From contig NZ_CP071090.1 in NCBI RefSeq assembly GCF_017301735.1, forward strand, positions 62,001-126,000: 64,000 nucleotides of DNA. The letters run 5' to 3'. Made by a program: the position numbers and the translations under genes. This stretch comes from Pyxidicoccus parkwaysis. Its GTDB lineage: Bacteria; Myxococcota; Myxococcia; Myxococcales; Myxococcaceae. The notes below the pieces were generated by a model, which had not been told where the DNA came from, made no database searches, and worked only from the letters and a program-made list of their open reading frames with translations. Each line of letters begins with the position of its first letter. Positions within the stretch are counted from its first letter, which is position 1. This document shows positions 16,644 through 28,363 of this stretch, one piece after another.

Positions 16644-17420
16644 TCACGGCAACCCGGTGCGCAGCAATTCGCGGAACAGCACCTCCGCCACGTCGCGGAA
16701 CAGCTCTCCCGACGCGAGCAGCCCGCCACAGTGGTGCGGCTCCCGCGCCAGCGTGAGCGCCACCGTCTTCTCCAGCACCGCGTCCCAGAACGGCTCGGAG
16801 CCCTCGGGCAGCAGGAACTCGCGGATGATGCCCTTCGGCCACGGCAGCACCGTGGTCGGGTCCGCATCGCTCAGCGATGTGAAGCAGTCCAGGTCCACGT
16901 CCAGCAGGACACGCTCCGCGCCCTCCAGCACCTCACGCACCGCGTCGCCCGGGGCCGGGTGGTTCCACGCCTCCGCAGCGCGGTCCACCGTGGGCACGAC
17001 GACGAGCCGGTGCGCGCGCCCGCGCGTGTCCACGTACGTCTCCCCCGCGAAGGCCCCGCGAGGCCTCGCCCGCGCCACCAGCAGCGCATCTCCCACCAGC
17101 CCCGCCTCCATCGCCGCGAGCAGGTGGTCGTAGTTGCGCACATCCAGCGCGTACCGGGCGTGCTCATCCAGCGCCCTCACGCCCGCCGAGCGGTCCGGCA
17201 CCGCCTCCGGGTGCGCCGGCACCACCGTGTCCAGGTGCCTGTCCAGTGTCACCAGCAGCGCGGGCGGCCCGGCCTCACCCAGCGCGAAGGCCCACGAGGG
17301 CAGGGCGAGCCGGTGCGGGTCGAAGACGTACGCATCGTTCGGCCCGCGCCCGCCGCCCAGTCCCAGCCGGATGACTCCCGCCAGCCGCAGGTGCCGCAGG
17401 GCGTCGTCTTCTGTCTCCAT
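16644..17420 (-). CDS. UPF0489 family protein
   Basis: A 258-residue cytoplasmic protein with the features of the UPF0489 family (arginase/deacetylase-like fold of unknown reaction). It shows the VTLDRHLDTV motif, YALDVRNYDHLLAAMEAGLVGDALLV, and the acidic pair VLLDVDLDCFTS, resembling a metal-binding DxD. It is convergent with the Omp85-like gene and divergent from the DPP-IV-type peptidase. The ATG at 17420 follows GAGG closely; an upstream extension in the same frame crosses the divergent promoter region and looks noncoding. No biochemical function is known to me for this family. Confidence 0.7.
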   Translation of the reverse strand: METEDDALRHLRLAGVIRLGLGGGRGPNDAYVFDPHRLALPSWAFALGEAGPPALLVTLDRHLDTVVPAHPEAVPDRSAGVRALDEHARYALDVRNYDHLLAAMEAGLVGDALLVARARPRGAFAGETYVDTRGRAHRLVVVPTVDRAAEAWNHPAPGDAVREVLEGAERVLLDVDLDCFTSLSDADPTTVLPWPKGIIREFLLPEGSEPFWDAVLEKTVALTLAREPHHCGGLLASGELFRDVAEVLFRELLRTGLP

Positions 17421-17538
17421 GACCTCGGGAATCCTCTCGCCCGGCGAGCGTTTGTGCGGGCCGCGCGGCGGCCGAGTGTAGGCTTCCCCGCACCTTTCCG
17501 TGAAAGGAGACCCGCCCCCCGCGGGTATTCGACTACGC

Positions 17539-19755
17539 ATGCGCCAGGTCCTCACCGCAGCGCTCTTCCTCGCGAGCATCCCCGCCTTCGCCCAGGAGCA
17601 GAAGCCCCTACCCGTCATGTCCCAGCCCCAGCGCAAGCCTGACCCGTTCCTGCGCCAGTTCTCGGAGACGCGCCGCTTCATGAGCGGCCGGCCCGTGGGC
17701 GTGAAAATCGCTCCGGATGAGAAGTCCGTCCTCTTCCTGCGCACCTCGCCCACCTCCAACGTGCAGATGCTCTACGCGTTCGACGTGGAGTCCGGCCAGG
17801 CGAAGGAGCTCCTCACCCCCGAGGCCATCCTCAAGGGCGCCGAGGAAACGCTCACCCCCGAGGAGAAGGCCCGCCGTGAGCGCATGCGCGTCAGCGCCCG
17901 TGGCTTCACCGGCTACCAAATCTCCGAGGACGGCACCCGCCTGCTGGTGCCCCTGTCCGGCCGCCTCTACGTGGTGGAGCGCGCCAGCGGCAAGGTGACG
18001 GAGCTCAAGACGGGCGCGGGCACGCTGGACCCCCGCTTCTCCCCGGACGGCAAGCAGGTGGCCTACGTGCGCGAGCACGACGTCTACCGCATCGACATCG
18101 CCGGCAACAAAGAGCAGCGCGTCACCCAGGGCGGCACCGAGGCGAAGACGCACGGCCTCGCCGAGTTCGTCGCGCAGGAGGAGATGAGCCGCTTCTCCGG
18201 CTACTGGTGGAGCCCGGACGCGAAGTCCATCGCCTACACCGAGTCCGATACCTCCGAGGTGGAGAAGCTCACCGTCGTCGACGTCATGCACCCCGAGCGC
18301 GGCGGCGAGGACTACGCGTACCCGCGCCCCGGCAAGGCCAACGCCAAGGTGCGCCTGGGCGTCACCCCCGTCACCGGCGGCAAGACGACGTGGGTGAACT
18401 GGGACGCGGCGAAGTACCCGTACCTCGCCACCGTCATGTGGCCCAAGGGCGGCCCGCTCACCATCCTCGTGCAGAACCGCACCCAGACGGAGGAGCAGCT
18501 GCTCGCGGTGGACCCGGCCACCGGCAAGACGCGCGAGCTGCTCACCGAGAAGGATGACGCCTGGGTGAACCTGGACCAGGACTTCCCGCTGTGGCTGGAG
18601 GATGGCAGCGGCTTCCTCTGGTACACCGAGCGCAACGGCGGCCCCGAGGTGGAGCTGCGCAAGGCGGACGGCTCGCTGGACAAGAGCCTGGTGAAGCCGG
18701 ACGCGGGCTTCCGCATGCTGTCGCGCTTCATCCAGAAGGACCGCACCCTCTTCTTCAACGGCGGCCCCAACCCCACGGAGAGCTACCTGTGGCGCGTGAA
18801 GGACGGCGGCGCGCCGGAGAAGGTGTCCAGCGGTGCCACGGGCCCCGCAATCGAAGGCGGCTCCGTCTCGAAGAACGGCGGCCTCGTGGTGCTCAACGCC
18901 TCGGGCCCGAAGTCGATGAACAAGACGCTGGTGCTGCGCGCGGACGGCACCCGCGTGGGGGAGCTGCCTGAAATCGGCGAGGAGCCGCCCTTCGTCCCCA
19001 ACCTCGAGGTGCGCCAGGTGGGCCCGAAGAAGTTCTGGGCCTCCATCGTCCGCCCGCGCAATTTCAAGAAGGGCCAGAAGCTGCCCGTCATCGTCGAGGT
19101 GTACGGCGGCCCCACCACCACCGTCGTCCACCAGAGCATGGCCGCCCACCTCATGGCCCAGTGGATGGCGGACCAGGGCTTCCTCGTCGTGAAGTTCGAC
19201 GGGCGCGGCACCCCGCTGCGCGGCTCCAAGTGGGAGCGCGAGGTGAAGTACGACTTCGCCGGCGTCACCATTGAGGACCAGGCCGCGGCGATTCAAGAGC
19301 TCGCGAAGGATGTGCCGGAAGTCGACCTCAACCGCGTGGGCATCGAAGGCTGGAGCTTCGGCGGCTACATGTCCGCGCTGGCCGTCCTCAAGCGCCCGGA
19401 CGTCTTCAAGGCCGCGGTGGCCGGCGCCCCGGTGGTGGACTGGCTCGACTACGACACGCACTACACCGAGCGCTACCTCGGCGTGCCGCAGGAGCACCCC
19501 GAGGCGTACGAGACGAGCTCGCTGCTCACCTACGCGAAGCAGGACAAGCCCATTGGCAAGCTGCTGCTCATCCACGGCACCGCGGATGACAACGTGTACT
19601 TCTTCCACACGCTGAAGCTGTCCGACGCGCTCTTCCGCGCCGGCAAGCCGCATGAGCTGCTCCCCCTCAGCGGCCTGACGCACATGGTGCCGGACCCCGT
19701 CGTCACCGAGCGCCAGTGGGAGCGCGTGATGGACCACTTCAAGCGCAACCTGTAG
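17539..19755 (+). CDS. Exported dipeptidyl peptidase IV-type S9 serine peptidase
   Basis: A 738-residue peptidase with signal peptide (TAALFLASIPAFA). The N-terminal eight-bladed beta-propeller carries the DPP-IV double-Glu motif in AEFVAQEEMSRFSGYWWSPD, which anchors the free amino terminus of the substrate. The C-terminal alpha/beta hydrolase has the nucleophile GWSFGGYMS (S606), the aspartate in HGTADDNVY (about 683-684) and the histidine in LTHMV (H715). It therefore should release N-terminal dipeptides, preferentially after Pro/Ala, in the periplasm or outside, which fits a predatory protein-feeding lifestyle. The start at 17539 is picked for the signal peptide; an upstream GTG would add 13 residues. 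A strong terminator follows. Confidence 0.93.
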   Translation: MRQVLTAALFLASIPAFAQEQKPLPVMSQPQRKPDPFLRQFSETRRFMSGRPVGVKIAPDEKSVLFLRTSPTSNVQMLYAFDVESGQAKELLTPEAILKGAEETLTPEEKARRERMRVSARGFTGYQISEDGTRLLVPLSGRLYVVERASGKVTELKTGAGTLDPRFSPDGKQVAYVREHDVYRIDIAGNKEQRVTQGGTEAKTHGLAEFVAQEEMSRFSGYWWSPDAKSIAYTESDTSEVEKLTVVDVMHPERGGEDYAYPRPGKANAKVRLGVTPVTGGKTTWVNWDAAKYPYLATVMWPKGGPLTILVQNRTQTEEQLLAVDPATGKTRELLTEKDDAWVNLDQDFPLWLEDGSGFLWYTERNGGPEVELRKADGSLDKSLVKPDAGFRMLSRFIQKDRTLFFNGGPNPTESYLWRVKDGGAPEKVSSGATGPAIEGGSVSKNGGLVVLNASGPKSMNKTLVLRADGTRVGELPEIGEEPPFVPNLEVRQVGPKKFWASIVRPRNFKKGQKLPVIVEVYGGPTTTVVHQSMAAHLMAQWMADQGFLVVKFDGRGTPLRGSKWEREVKYDFAGVTIEDQAAAIQELAKDVPEVDLNRVGIEGWSFGGYMSALAVLKRPDVFKAAVAGAPVVDWLDYDTHYTERYLGVPQEHPEAYETSSLLTYAKQDKPIGKLLLIHGTADDNVYFFHTLKLSDALFRAGKPHELLPLSGLTHMVPDPVVTERQWERVMDHFKRNL

Positions 19756-19791
19756 TCCCTTGGGCCTGAGCGAAGGCTGAGGCTGGAAAGC

Positions 19792-19827
19792 AAGAAGCCC
19801 GGTCCCCATGAGGGGGCCGGGCTTCTT
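19792..19827. terminator. Bidirectional terminator between the DPP-IV and cold-shock genes
   Basis: AAGAAGCCCGGTCCCC and GGGGGCCGGGCTTCTT form a near-perfect 16-bp stem with a 4-base loop. A short T-rich end on each strand suits both converging genes. Confidence 0.85.
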
Positions 19828-19864
19828 TCATCTGCCAGTCCGGAGGGAGTGGCTGACGGACGCT

Positions 19865-20068
19865 TTACGTCGCGCGGACGTTCTGCGCCTGCAGGCCCTT
19901 GGGGCCGCGCGTGACTTCGAACTCCACCTTCTGGCCCTCGGCCAGGGTGCGGAAGCCATCCATGTTGATGGCGGAGTGGTGACAGAACACGTCCTCACCG
20001 CCGCCGTCCTGGGTGATGAAGCCGAAGCCCTTCGCGTCGTTGAACCACTTCACGGTACCGGTTGCCAT
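19865..20068 (-). CDS. Cold-shock domain protein (CspA family)
   Basis: A 67-residue OB-fold protein binding single-stranded RNA/DNA. RNP1 is KGFGFI and RNP2 is VFCHHSAI (usually VFVHxS; the Cys is a small variation). [11 protein letters not shown] and [10 protein letters not shown] match the family along its entire length. It acts as an RNA chaperone; many homologues are constitutive rather than cold-induced. The ATG at 20068 has GAGGA upstream; an in-frame GTG two codons earlier is less likely. A long untranslated region precedes it. Confidence 0.95.
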   Translation of the reverse strand: MATGTVKWFNDAKGFGFITQDGGGEDVFCHHSAINMDGFRTLAEGQKVEFEVTRGPKGLQAQNVRAT

Positions 20069-20160
20069 TGCCACTTCCTCAGTCTACGGGGCGGCGTGGG
20101 GAAGGGCCGCCCGTTGTTCCCGCCCCCCGACTACCGGGAGACACCCGATTTGTAGTGAAA

Positions 20161-20186
20161 CGGCCGGCTGGAAGTCCAGCCGGCCG
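20161..20186 (-). terminator. Perfect hairpin downstream of sucB
   Basis: CGGCCGGCTG and CAGCCGGCCG form a perfect 10-bp stem around GAAGTC, about 100 bases behind the sucB stop. On the minus strand it is followed by TTTCACTACAAAT, a partial U-run. It also lies in the 5' region of the cold-shock gene. Confidence 0.65.
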
Positions 20187-20283
20187 CCCTTGAATGCCCG
20201 AGTTGCTAAGAACCCGGGACTCATTTCCTGGATGTCTCACGCATGTCTCAGCGTGGGAAGCCGCGTCGCGTCAGACCTCCGCG

Positions 20284-21490
20284 TCAGACCTCGAGGAGCA
20301 GACGCTCGGGGTCCTCGATGCACTCCTTCACGCGCACGAGGAACTGCACGGCCTCGCGGCCGTCGACCAGGCGGTGGTCGTAGGTGAGGGCCACGTACAT
20401 GATGGGGCGGATGACAATCTGGCCGTCGCGCACCACGGGGCGCTCGACGATGTTGTGCATGCCCAGGATGCCCGTCTGCGGCGGGTTGAGGATGGGCGTG
20501 GACAGCATGGAGCCGAAGATGCCGCCGTTGGTAATGGTGAAGGTGCCACCCTGCAGGTCGGCCAGGCCCAGCTTGTCGTTGCGGGCGCGGGTGCCGTAGT
20601 CGCCGACGGTCTTCTCCAGGTCCGCCAGGCCCAGCTTGTCCGCGTTGCGCACCACCGGCACCACGAGGCCGCGGCTGCCGCTCACCGCCACGCCGATGTC
20701 GTAGTAGTGCTTGAAGATGACGTCCTCGCCGTCGATTTCCGCGTTGATTTGCGGGAAGGCCTTGAGGGCCTCGACGGACGCGCGGATGAAGAAGCTCATG
20801 AAGCCGAGCTTCACGCCGTGCTTGGACTGGAACTTCTCGTTGTACTTCTTGCGCAGGGCCATCACCTCGCCCATGTCCACCTCGTTGAAGGTGGTGAGCA
20901 TGGCGGCGGTGGACTGCGCCTGGATGAGGCGCTCGGCCACGCGCTTGCGCAGCGGCGTCATGCGCACGCGCTCCTCGCGCGCGGCATTGGGACGCGGGCC
21001 GGACGGCACGGCCGGGACGGCGGCGGGCGCCTGCGCGGGAGCGGCCGGACGGTTGATTTGACCGAGCACGTCCTCCTTGGTGATGCGGCCACCGGCGCCG
21101 CTGCCCTTCACGCCGGTGAGGTCCACCTGGTTCTCCTCGGCGACCTTGCGCGCGGTGGGCGTGGCGCGGGTGTCCCCGGCCGCGGGCGCGGCGGCGGGAG
21201 CGGGCGCCTGCACGGGAGCGGGCGCGGCCGCGGCGGCCGCGGGCTTCGCGGCGGCGGCACCGGCACCGGCCTCGATGAGGCCCAGCACCTCGCCCACGCG
21301 GACCTTGTCGCCCTCCTTGAAGGAGATGCTGCTCAGCGAGCCGGCGGTGGGAGCGGGCACGTCGATGGTGACCTTGTCCGTCTCCAGCACGACGAGAGGC
21401 TCGTCGGCGGAGACCGCGTCACCCATCTTCTTGTTCCACTTTCCGACGACGGCCTCGGTGATGGACTCGCCCAGCGGGGGCACTTTCAGT

Positions 21491-21501
<11 letters not shown>
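20284..21501 (-). CDS. sucB: 2-oxoglutarate dehydrogenase E2, dihydrolipoyl succinyltransferase
   Basis: E2 of the 2-oxoglutarate dehydrogenase complex (TCA cycle), 405 residues. The N-terminal lipoyl domain has the lipoylation site [13 protein letters not shown]. An Ala/Pro hinge leads to the E3/E1-binding domain ([34 protein letters not shown]). The catalytic domain carries the acyltransferase active site [14 protein letters not shown] (His and Asp) and [13 protein letters not shown]. The start [13 protein letters not shown] is the family standard and overlaps the end of sucA by 11 bases, so E1 and E2 are co-translated. No dihydrolipoamide dehydrogenase gene follows in the window. Confidence 0.97.
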
Positions 21502-24379
<2,878 letters not shown>

Positions 24380-24403
24380 GGCGGTGTCGTCTTTTACTGG
24401 GAA

Positions 24404-24426
24404 GGGCGCCCCCGTGGGGGTTTTTC
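24404..24426. promoter_or_regulatory. C5/G5 hairpin with T/A run in the sucA leader
   Basis: CCCCC-GT-GGGGG followed by TTTTT (24409-24425) lies 30-46 bases upstream of the sucA ATG. Read on the plus strand it resembles a short intrinsic terminator; read on the sucA strand it is an AAAAA-prefixed leader hairpin. Which strand uses it cannot be told from sequence. Confidence 0.3.
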
Positions 24427-25313
24427 GCCGCATCTTGTTAAGCCTCCGAGGCTGCCCGGACGCCGGTCCGCTCAGCCGGAAGCAGATGGATTCATGCGCC
24501 ACGTGAGCGTGGCTTCACCCGAGAAAGCCCCGTCCCCCGGGAGCACTCGGATGCCCGGGCGGCGGCGGTCGACGAGGCACACGACCCTGTCCGCCCAGGC
24601 GCAGGAGTCAACGGTCAGCGCCGCGGACGGCATCCCCGGACCCGGGGCCTTCGCCGGGAGCCTTGAGGCGCCGTGCATCCGAAGCGCGTCCCCGCCCGCC
24701 TCCAGCGTTCGTTACCTGCGCATCCGTTCCGGTTCCGGCAGGTTTCTCAGCTGCTCTGCCAGACTCACCAGCGGGAGTGGGGGTCGCTCTCCCGCCCCGG
24801 CGCCGTCATCGCTGGGTGCGCGCGTCCACCCCTGCCCACCTGTCGTAAGTGTTCGCGACGTACAGCGTGCCGTCCTGCAGCTCCACGCCTGGCGGTGCTG
24901 GAGGCGGGCGGCGCCAGGAGGGATACCTTCGGTCAGGCTCGCTCGTCCGGTAGGAGGGGCAGGAGCAGCTCATCGCCTGAAGTGACGGGACACTCTGCCG
25001 GGCAGCGCCGTGGCGAGGAGGGGGGCGGTGACCTGCCTTGGCCTCGCTTCATTGTGCGGTTCCGGGGGAGGAAATCCAAGGAACCGAGGGCTTTGGCCAC
25101 CAGGAAGCGGCTCAGTTCGTTCAGCACGGCCGGCCAACCATTGGAGAGACACCCAAACAGTTCACGCGCGAGCTGGGCGCGCTCCATACCCTTGACGTCA
25201 CGTAGCTGGAAGCGTCTTGCCCTTCAGTGACAGGGCAGGGCGACGCCACCCGCCACGATTCAGGACCGGCGAGGTTGGTTCCTCCGTGGTCGCCCTGGTA
25301 CGTTGGCTGAATC
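24427..25313. other. Gene-poor 0.9-kb stretch upstream of sucA
   Basis: No intact gene can be supported here. Open frames exist on both strands but lack family motifs and credible starts. One minus-strand segment (24806-24935) reads like a protein C-terminus and is listed separately. The sucA promoter and the promoter of the DUF2381 cassette must lie in this interval, but no clear -10/-35 pair stood out. Confidence 0.5.
24806..24935 (-). pseudogene. Possible C-terminal remnant of a lost gene
   Basis: On the minus strand one frame reads RYPSWRRPPPAPPG, then VELQDGTLYVANTYDRW, and ends at a TGA (24806-24808). The second half has the balance of a real beta-strand segment rather than of random high-GC translation. 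There is no start codon context and the upstream frame soon turns noncoding. I cannot name the parent family. It is adjacent to an IS-disrupted locus, so decay is plausible. Confidence 0.3.
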
Positions 25314-25531
25314 ATGCGTGAGTCCTCCCTTCTGAGCTTCAGATGCGGTCTGTTTCTGGCCCTGCTTGCTTCAGGTGCCTGGGCCAAGGACTTCGAGGAC
25401 AGAATCGTCGTGCGGACCCTCAAGATCTCGGACCATCCGGCCAGCGAGGCTGCGGCCATCTACGTATCGGGGCGGGTGGTGACGAACCTTCGCTTCGAAA
25501 GCGAGGTCAATCCGGCGAAGACACGGCTCCT

Positions 25532-25541
25532 GGCGTGGGAG
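25532..25541 (+). repeat. Left copy of the 10-bp target-site duplication
   Basis: GGCGTGGGAG directly abuts the left end of the IS; the identical 10 bases are at 26986-26995. The sequence belongs to the interrupted gene (codons for A-W-E). Confidence 0.93.
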
Positions 25542-26985
25542 CATCCGCTTCCGGTTTAGCCGCCACTCCCGAGAGAAGCCTCACGCTTGCGTCGTTCCCG
25601 CTCTCGGCGCTGTTGGCGTGAGCGGGCCGTCACCTCGGCAATGAGCAGGATGCGCTCCTCCAACTGCTCCAACGTCACGCCCCGGCTCATCATCGCATGC
25701 GACAGCAGCAGCGGGGCGCAGCGGGTCAATGCCAGCACGAGCGCGAGCCGTCCTGTCGCCTGCTCCTGGCCCGGCTCGCCTGCCTTCTGCTGCATCGACA
25801 GCTCCAGCAGGCGCGAGAGGGCCAGGGCAATGACCTTGGCATACACCAGCGAGAGCACCGCGCCTGGCCGCGTGGCGCGCAGCGCTGTCAGTCCCACGCC
25901 GGACTTGAGGGCCTTGAAAAGCAGCTCCACTCTCCAGCGCAGACGGTAGGCTTCGGCCACCTCGCGCGCCTTCAGCACGTCGCGACCTACCGTCGTCAGG
26001 TACCAGCGCCGCTCGCCCTCTGGGCCTTCCACGGCCACCACACGCGCCTGCGCCGTGCGCCCGTGCTTCTCCAACTGCACGTCCACGTCAATGACACCGT
26101 CCTCGGCCTTGAGGACGCCCTGCAAGAGCGCGTCTGTCAGGCGCATTCCACGCGCCCGCACCCGCTCGCCCTTGCCCACGTGCACCCGCAGCAGCTTCGG
26201 GTCGTGCTGGGCCTTGAGCCGCACCAGGAAATGGGCCCCGGCCTCAATCGCGTCGAGGAATCGCCCGGTGTCCGTGTACCCCAGGTCCATGAAGGTGAGC
26301 GTGCCGGGACTCAGCGCCTCGTCGGGCAGGGCGCGCGTGTCCTGGGTGCGCTGCGGCGTCACGCCGTCGGCCACCGGCAACTCGTCCTTCAGCGACACCA
26401 GCGCGTGCCACTTGAAGGCGGCGGGCCTGGCCTCGCTGGTGGACGGGGCCCAGTCGGCTGCCAGCCGCTGCAGCAGCTGGCACGTGGAGTCGGCCACCTG
26501 CACGTCCGTGAACGCGTCCAGCAGCGCCCCCAACTCGTTGAAGGGCGTGTCCTCGCCGACGGCCTCTCGTACGGCCTGCACGGCCCGGCTCGCCACCTCG
26601 CGCATCAACTGCCCGAAGGCGTGGTTGAAGCGCTCGAAGAAGGCGCTGGGCGACAGCTTCTGCCCGGTGAGCGCGATGTAATTGGCGAACGCCGTCGTCT
26701 GCGTGCCGGGCATGGGCGTCACCGCGGCCACGGTGGACTCCACCAGCGCCACCAGGTCCACCTTGCGCTGGCGCTGCAGCGCTCCCAGCCGGCGCGCGGC
26801 CTCCAAAATGTCCTCGGCCGACACCAGCGCGCGCAGTCCTTCTGCCACCTTCGCCCTCGGAGTGCTCGTCTTCATGCCGGAAGAATGTTCCTGGTCACCC
26901 CGTTTCGACGGACCTGCCTGCTCGGCTGCACTCAGGTCCTTGATTCTGCTCTGCTTTCCTCCTTCACGTTAAACGGACGCGGATG
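25542..26985. mobile_element. IS4-family-type insertion sequence, 1444 bp, apparently intact
   Basis: The ends are imperfect inverted repeats: left CATCCGCTTCCGGTTTAG and, on the complement of the right end, CATCCGCGTCCGTTTAAC. A 10-bp direct duplication GGCGTGGGAG flanks it. It holds one full-length DDE transposase on the minus strand occupying nearly the whole element. Perfect duplications, an intact transposase and an otherwise undecayed host gene argue for a recent insertion. Confidence 0.93.
25556..26875 (-). CDS. IS4-family DDE transposase
   Basis: A 439-residue transposase. The N-terminal region resembles an IS4-type DNA-binding domain. The RNase-H-like core has a first aspartate in VADSTCQLL (D129), a second in LTFMDLGYTDTGRF (D197), and the complete YREK signature Y-2-R-3-E-6-K in YRLRWRVELLFKALK (Y310, R313, E317, K324), with a long beta-strand insertion between second Asp and Glu as in IS4 relatives. 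The start MKTSTPRAKVAEGLRAL lies about 110 bases from the right terminal repeat. No frameshift or stop is seen. Confidence 0.95.
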   Translation of the reverse strand: MKTSTPRAKVAEGLRALVSAEDILEAARRLGALQRQRKVDLVALVESTVAAVTPMPGTQTTAFANYIALTGQKLSPSAFFERFNHAFGQLMREVASRAVQAVREAVGEDTPFNELGALLDAFTDVQVADSTCQLLQRLAADWAPSTSEARPAAFKWHALVSLKDELPVADGVTPQRTQDTRALPDEALSPGTLTFMDLGYTDTGRFLDAIEAGAHFLVRLKAQHDPKLLRVHVGKGERVRARGMRLTDALLQGVLKAEDGVIDVDVQLEKHGRTAQARVVAVEGPEGERRWYLTTVGRDVLKAREVAEAYRLRWRVELLFKALKSGVGLTALRATRPGAVLSLVYAKVIALALSRLLELSMQQKAGEPGQEQATGRLALVLALTRCAPLLLSHAMMSRGVTLEQLEERILLIAEVTARSRQQRRERERRKREASLGSGG

Positions 26986-26995
26986 GGCGTGGGAG
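26986..26995 (+). repeat. Right copy of the 10-bp target-site duplication
   Basis: GGCGTGGGAG, identical to 25532-25541, marks the right junction of the insertion. The host reading frame resumes exactly here with the next codon GGG (Gly). Confidence 0.93.
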
Positions 26996-27717
26996 GGGCG
27001 TTTCGAACGGCCGTTGGTGGGCGGAAGGATGGTTTCGCTCTATCCGCTCCGTGAGCTCGATCAGGGGGAGTTCGTGCCTCTTCTCGTGACGCTCGTTGAT
27101 GGAACCGAGCTTGCGTTCCTCGTGAAGCCTCGGAGCCTTGAGGCTGGAGAAGCGGTCGACCATCAGGTCAACGTGTTCAAGGACCCCGAGGGCTACGACG
27201 CCGTGCTTTCCTCCCTCTACGACTCACTCAAGCGCGAGCGCGCGTTGCGCGAGGAGAACGAGCGATTCAAGAATGAGGAGAACTCCGTCGACCATGCCCT
27301 TGCGACGTTGCTCATCAATGGCGAGTTGAAGAAGACGCCGTTTCGCCGTGAGCTCGTCTACCGCCCCAAGAATCAGGACATGGACATGGTCGTCGAAGTC
27401 TTCTCGGGACCTGGCAAGGTGGCTGCTCTCGTCACCCTGACGAACACCTTCTACGGTGGTCCTTGGGAGCTGGATGGTGTCTACCTGACTCGAGACTTCA
27501 CTGGCGCCACGGCTCGGCCCTTCGCGCTGCGCATGAACCGGGCTTCGATTGTTCCGGGCCAGACCGGAACCCTCGCGGTGGTTGCGGACAAGAGCGCATT
27601 CGAATTGGACGACGGACGGCTCACGGACCTCGCTCTCCAGATCTTTCGCCGCGACGGTCTTCTCCAGGTCATGGTGAAGATGGAACACACCCTGCTTCGG
27701 AAGTAGAAGTGCCATTC

Positions 27718-28209
27718 ATGCCCACCACCAAGGTCCTGCTGCTGAGCTTCGTGGCCCTGCTCGCTGCGTCCTCCGGTTGCGCCACGTCTGGAAGCGTCCC
27801 GTTGAGGCCGGACGGCACTCCCGGTCCGCAGGAGTGTCCGGCGAAGGCGCTCGAAGTCATGCGGTACGTGAAGCTGCACGTGGGGGATAGCGCGCTCGTG
27901 GAACTGGATGCGAACCAGGTCCGGAGCCGCCGCGTCACTCTCTACGATGGACCGATTGAGAGCGTCCTGAAGGAGGACTTCGGCACGCTCGAAGCGACGA
28001 GCCGGCTGTATGGGCAGGTCTGGACGAGCGGGCCGCAGGTCGTCATCCGCTATTACGAAGCCCATCCGCCCGGCGGTGACAAAGTCCCGCTCTGCGCGGT
28101 GGCCCGCCTCAGCTATGACCAGATGCGGAAGCTGCCCGAGTCGAAGCCGGGAATGGCCATCCTTGAAGGCTCCGTCGCGGCCGCGTACGTCGTGGATGCC
28201 TTTCGCTAG
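27718..28209 (+). CDS. Lipoprotein partner of the DUF2381 cassette (disrupted copy)
   Basis: A 163-residue lipoprotein: signal FVALLAASSGC with a good lipobox. The mature part (LRPDGTPGPQECPAKALEVM, LHVGDSALVELDANQ, YDGPIESVL, SRLYGQVW, VVIRYYEAHPPGGDKVPLCAVARLS) is clearly homologous along its whole length to the lipoprotein at 53510-54004. In both loci it follows the DUF2381 gene by 10-11 bases. I do not know a function. Because the upstream gene is split by an IS whose transposase reads the other way, transcription of this copy may be reduced. Confidence 0.88.
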   Translation: MPTTKVLLLSFVALLAASSGCATSGSVPLRPDGTPGPQECPAKALEVMRYVKLHVGDSALVELDANQVRSRRVTLYDGPIESVLKEDFGTLEATSRLYGQVWTSGPQVVIRYYEAHPPGGDKVPLCAVARLSYDQMRKLPESKPGMAILEGSVAAAYVVDAFR

Positions 28210-28363
28210 CACCGGAGCTACGCGGTGCTCCTTTCTCGCTCAGAGAGTTCGAATCGCCTCGGCCTCGGTGGGATTATACGTTCCACGTGAGCCATATTGA
28301 TGCCGGAATGTGGTTGCGCGCTGTGGGACTCGTGACGCTGCGTGTCGGGTCTATTGAAAGACT

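Larger units (their letters stand above)
25314..27706 (+). pseudogene. DUF2381/TIGR02268 family gene split by an IS element
   Basis: The first 76 codons (25314-25541) encode a signal peptide (LFLALLASGAWA) and the N-terminus up to PAKTRLLAWE. The frame then runs into an insertion sequence and stops at a TAG inside it. After the element, 26996-27706 continues GRFERPLVGGRMVSLYP to the natural stop. Deleting the element and one copy of its 10-bp duplication restores one 312-residue frame. This aligns throughout with the intact paralogue at 54015-54932 (TRLLGWEGRFEPPIV; DQQVNVFRDRESYHAVLSAL versus DHQVNVFKDPEGYDAVLSSL; SVDHALATLLINGELKKTPF versus SADHALATLLASGAIQQTPF). The family is myxobacterial, exported and of unknown role. 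A coiled coil (RERALREENERFKNEE) lies in the middle. The downstream lipoprotein gene is intact. Confidence 0.93.

Noticed and set aside
24663..25230. Several 60-185-residue plus-strand frames upstream of the split DUF2381 gene
   Set aside because: They are Arg/Pro/Ser-rich without motifs, mutually overlapping, and lack ribosome sites.
28230..28275. GAGTTCGAATCGCC resembles a tRNA T-loop
   Set aside because: The flanking bases do not form a T-stem and no anticodon or acceptor arm precedes it, so no tRNA or attachment-site remnant can be supported.
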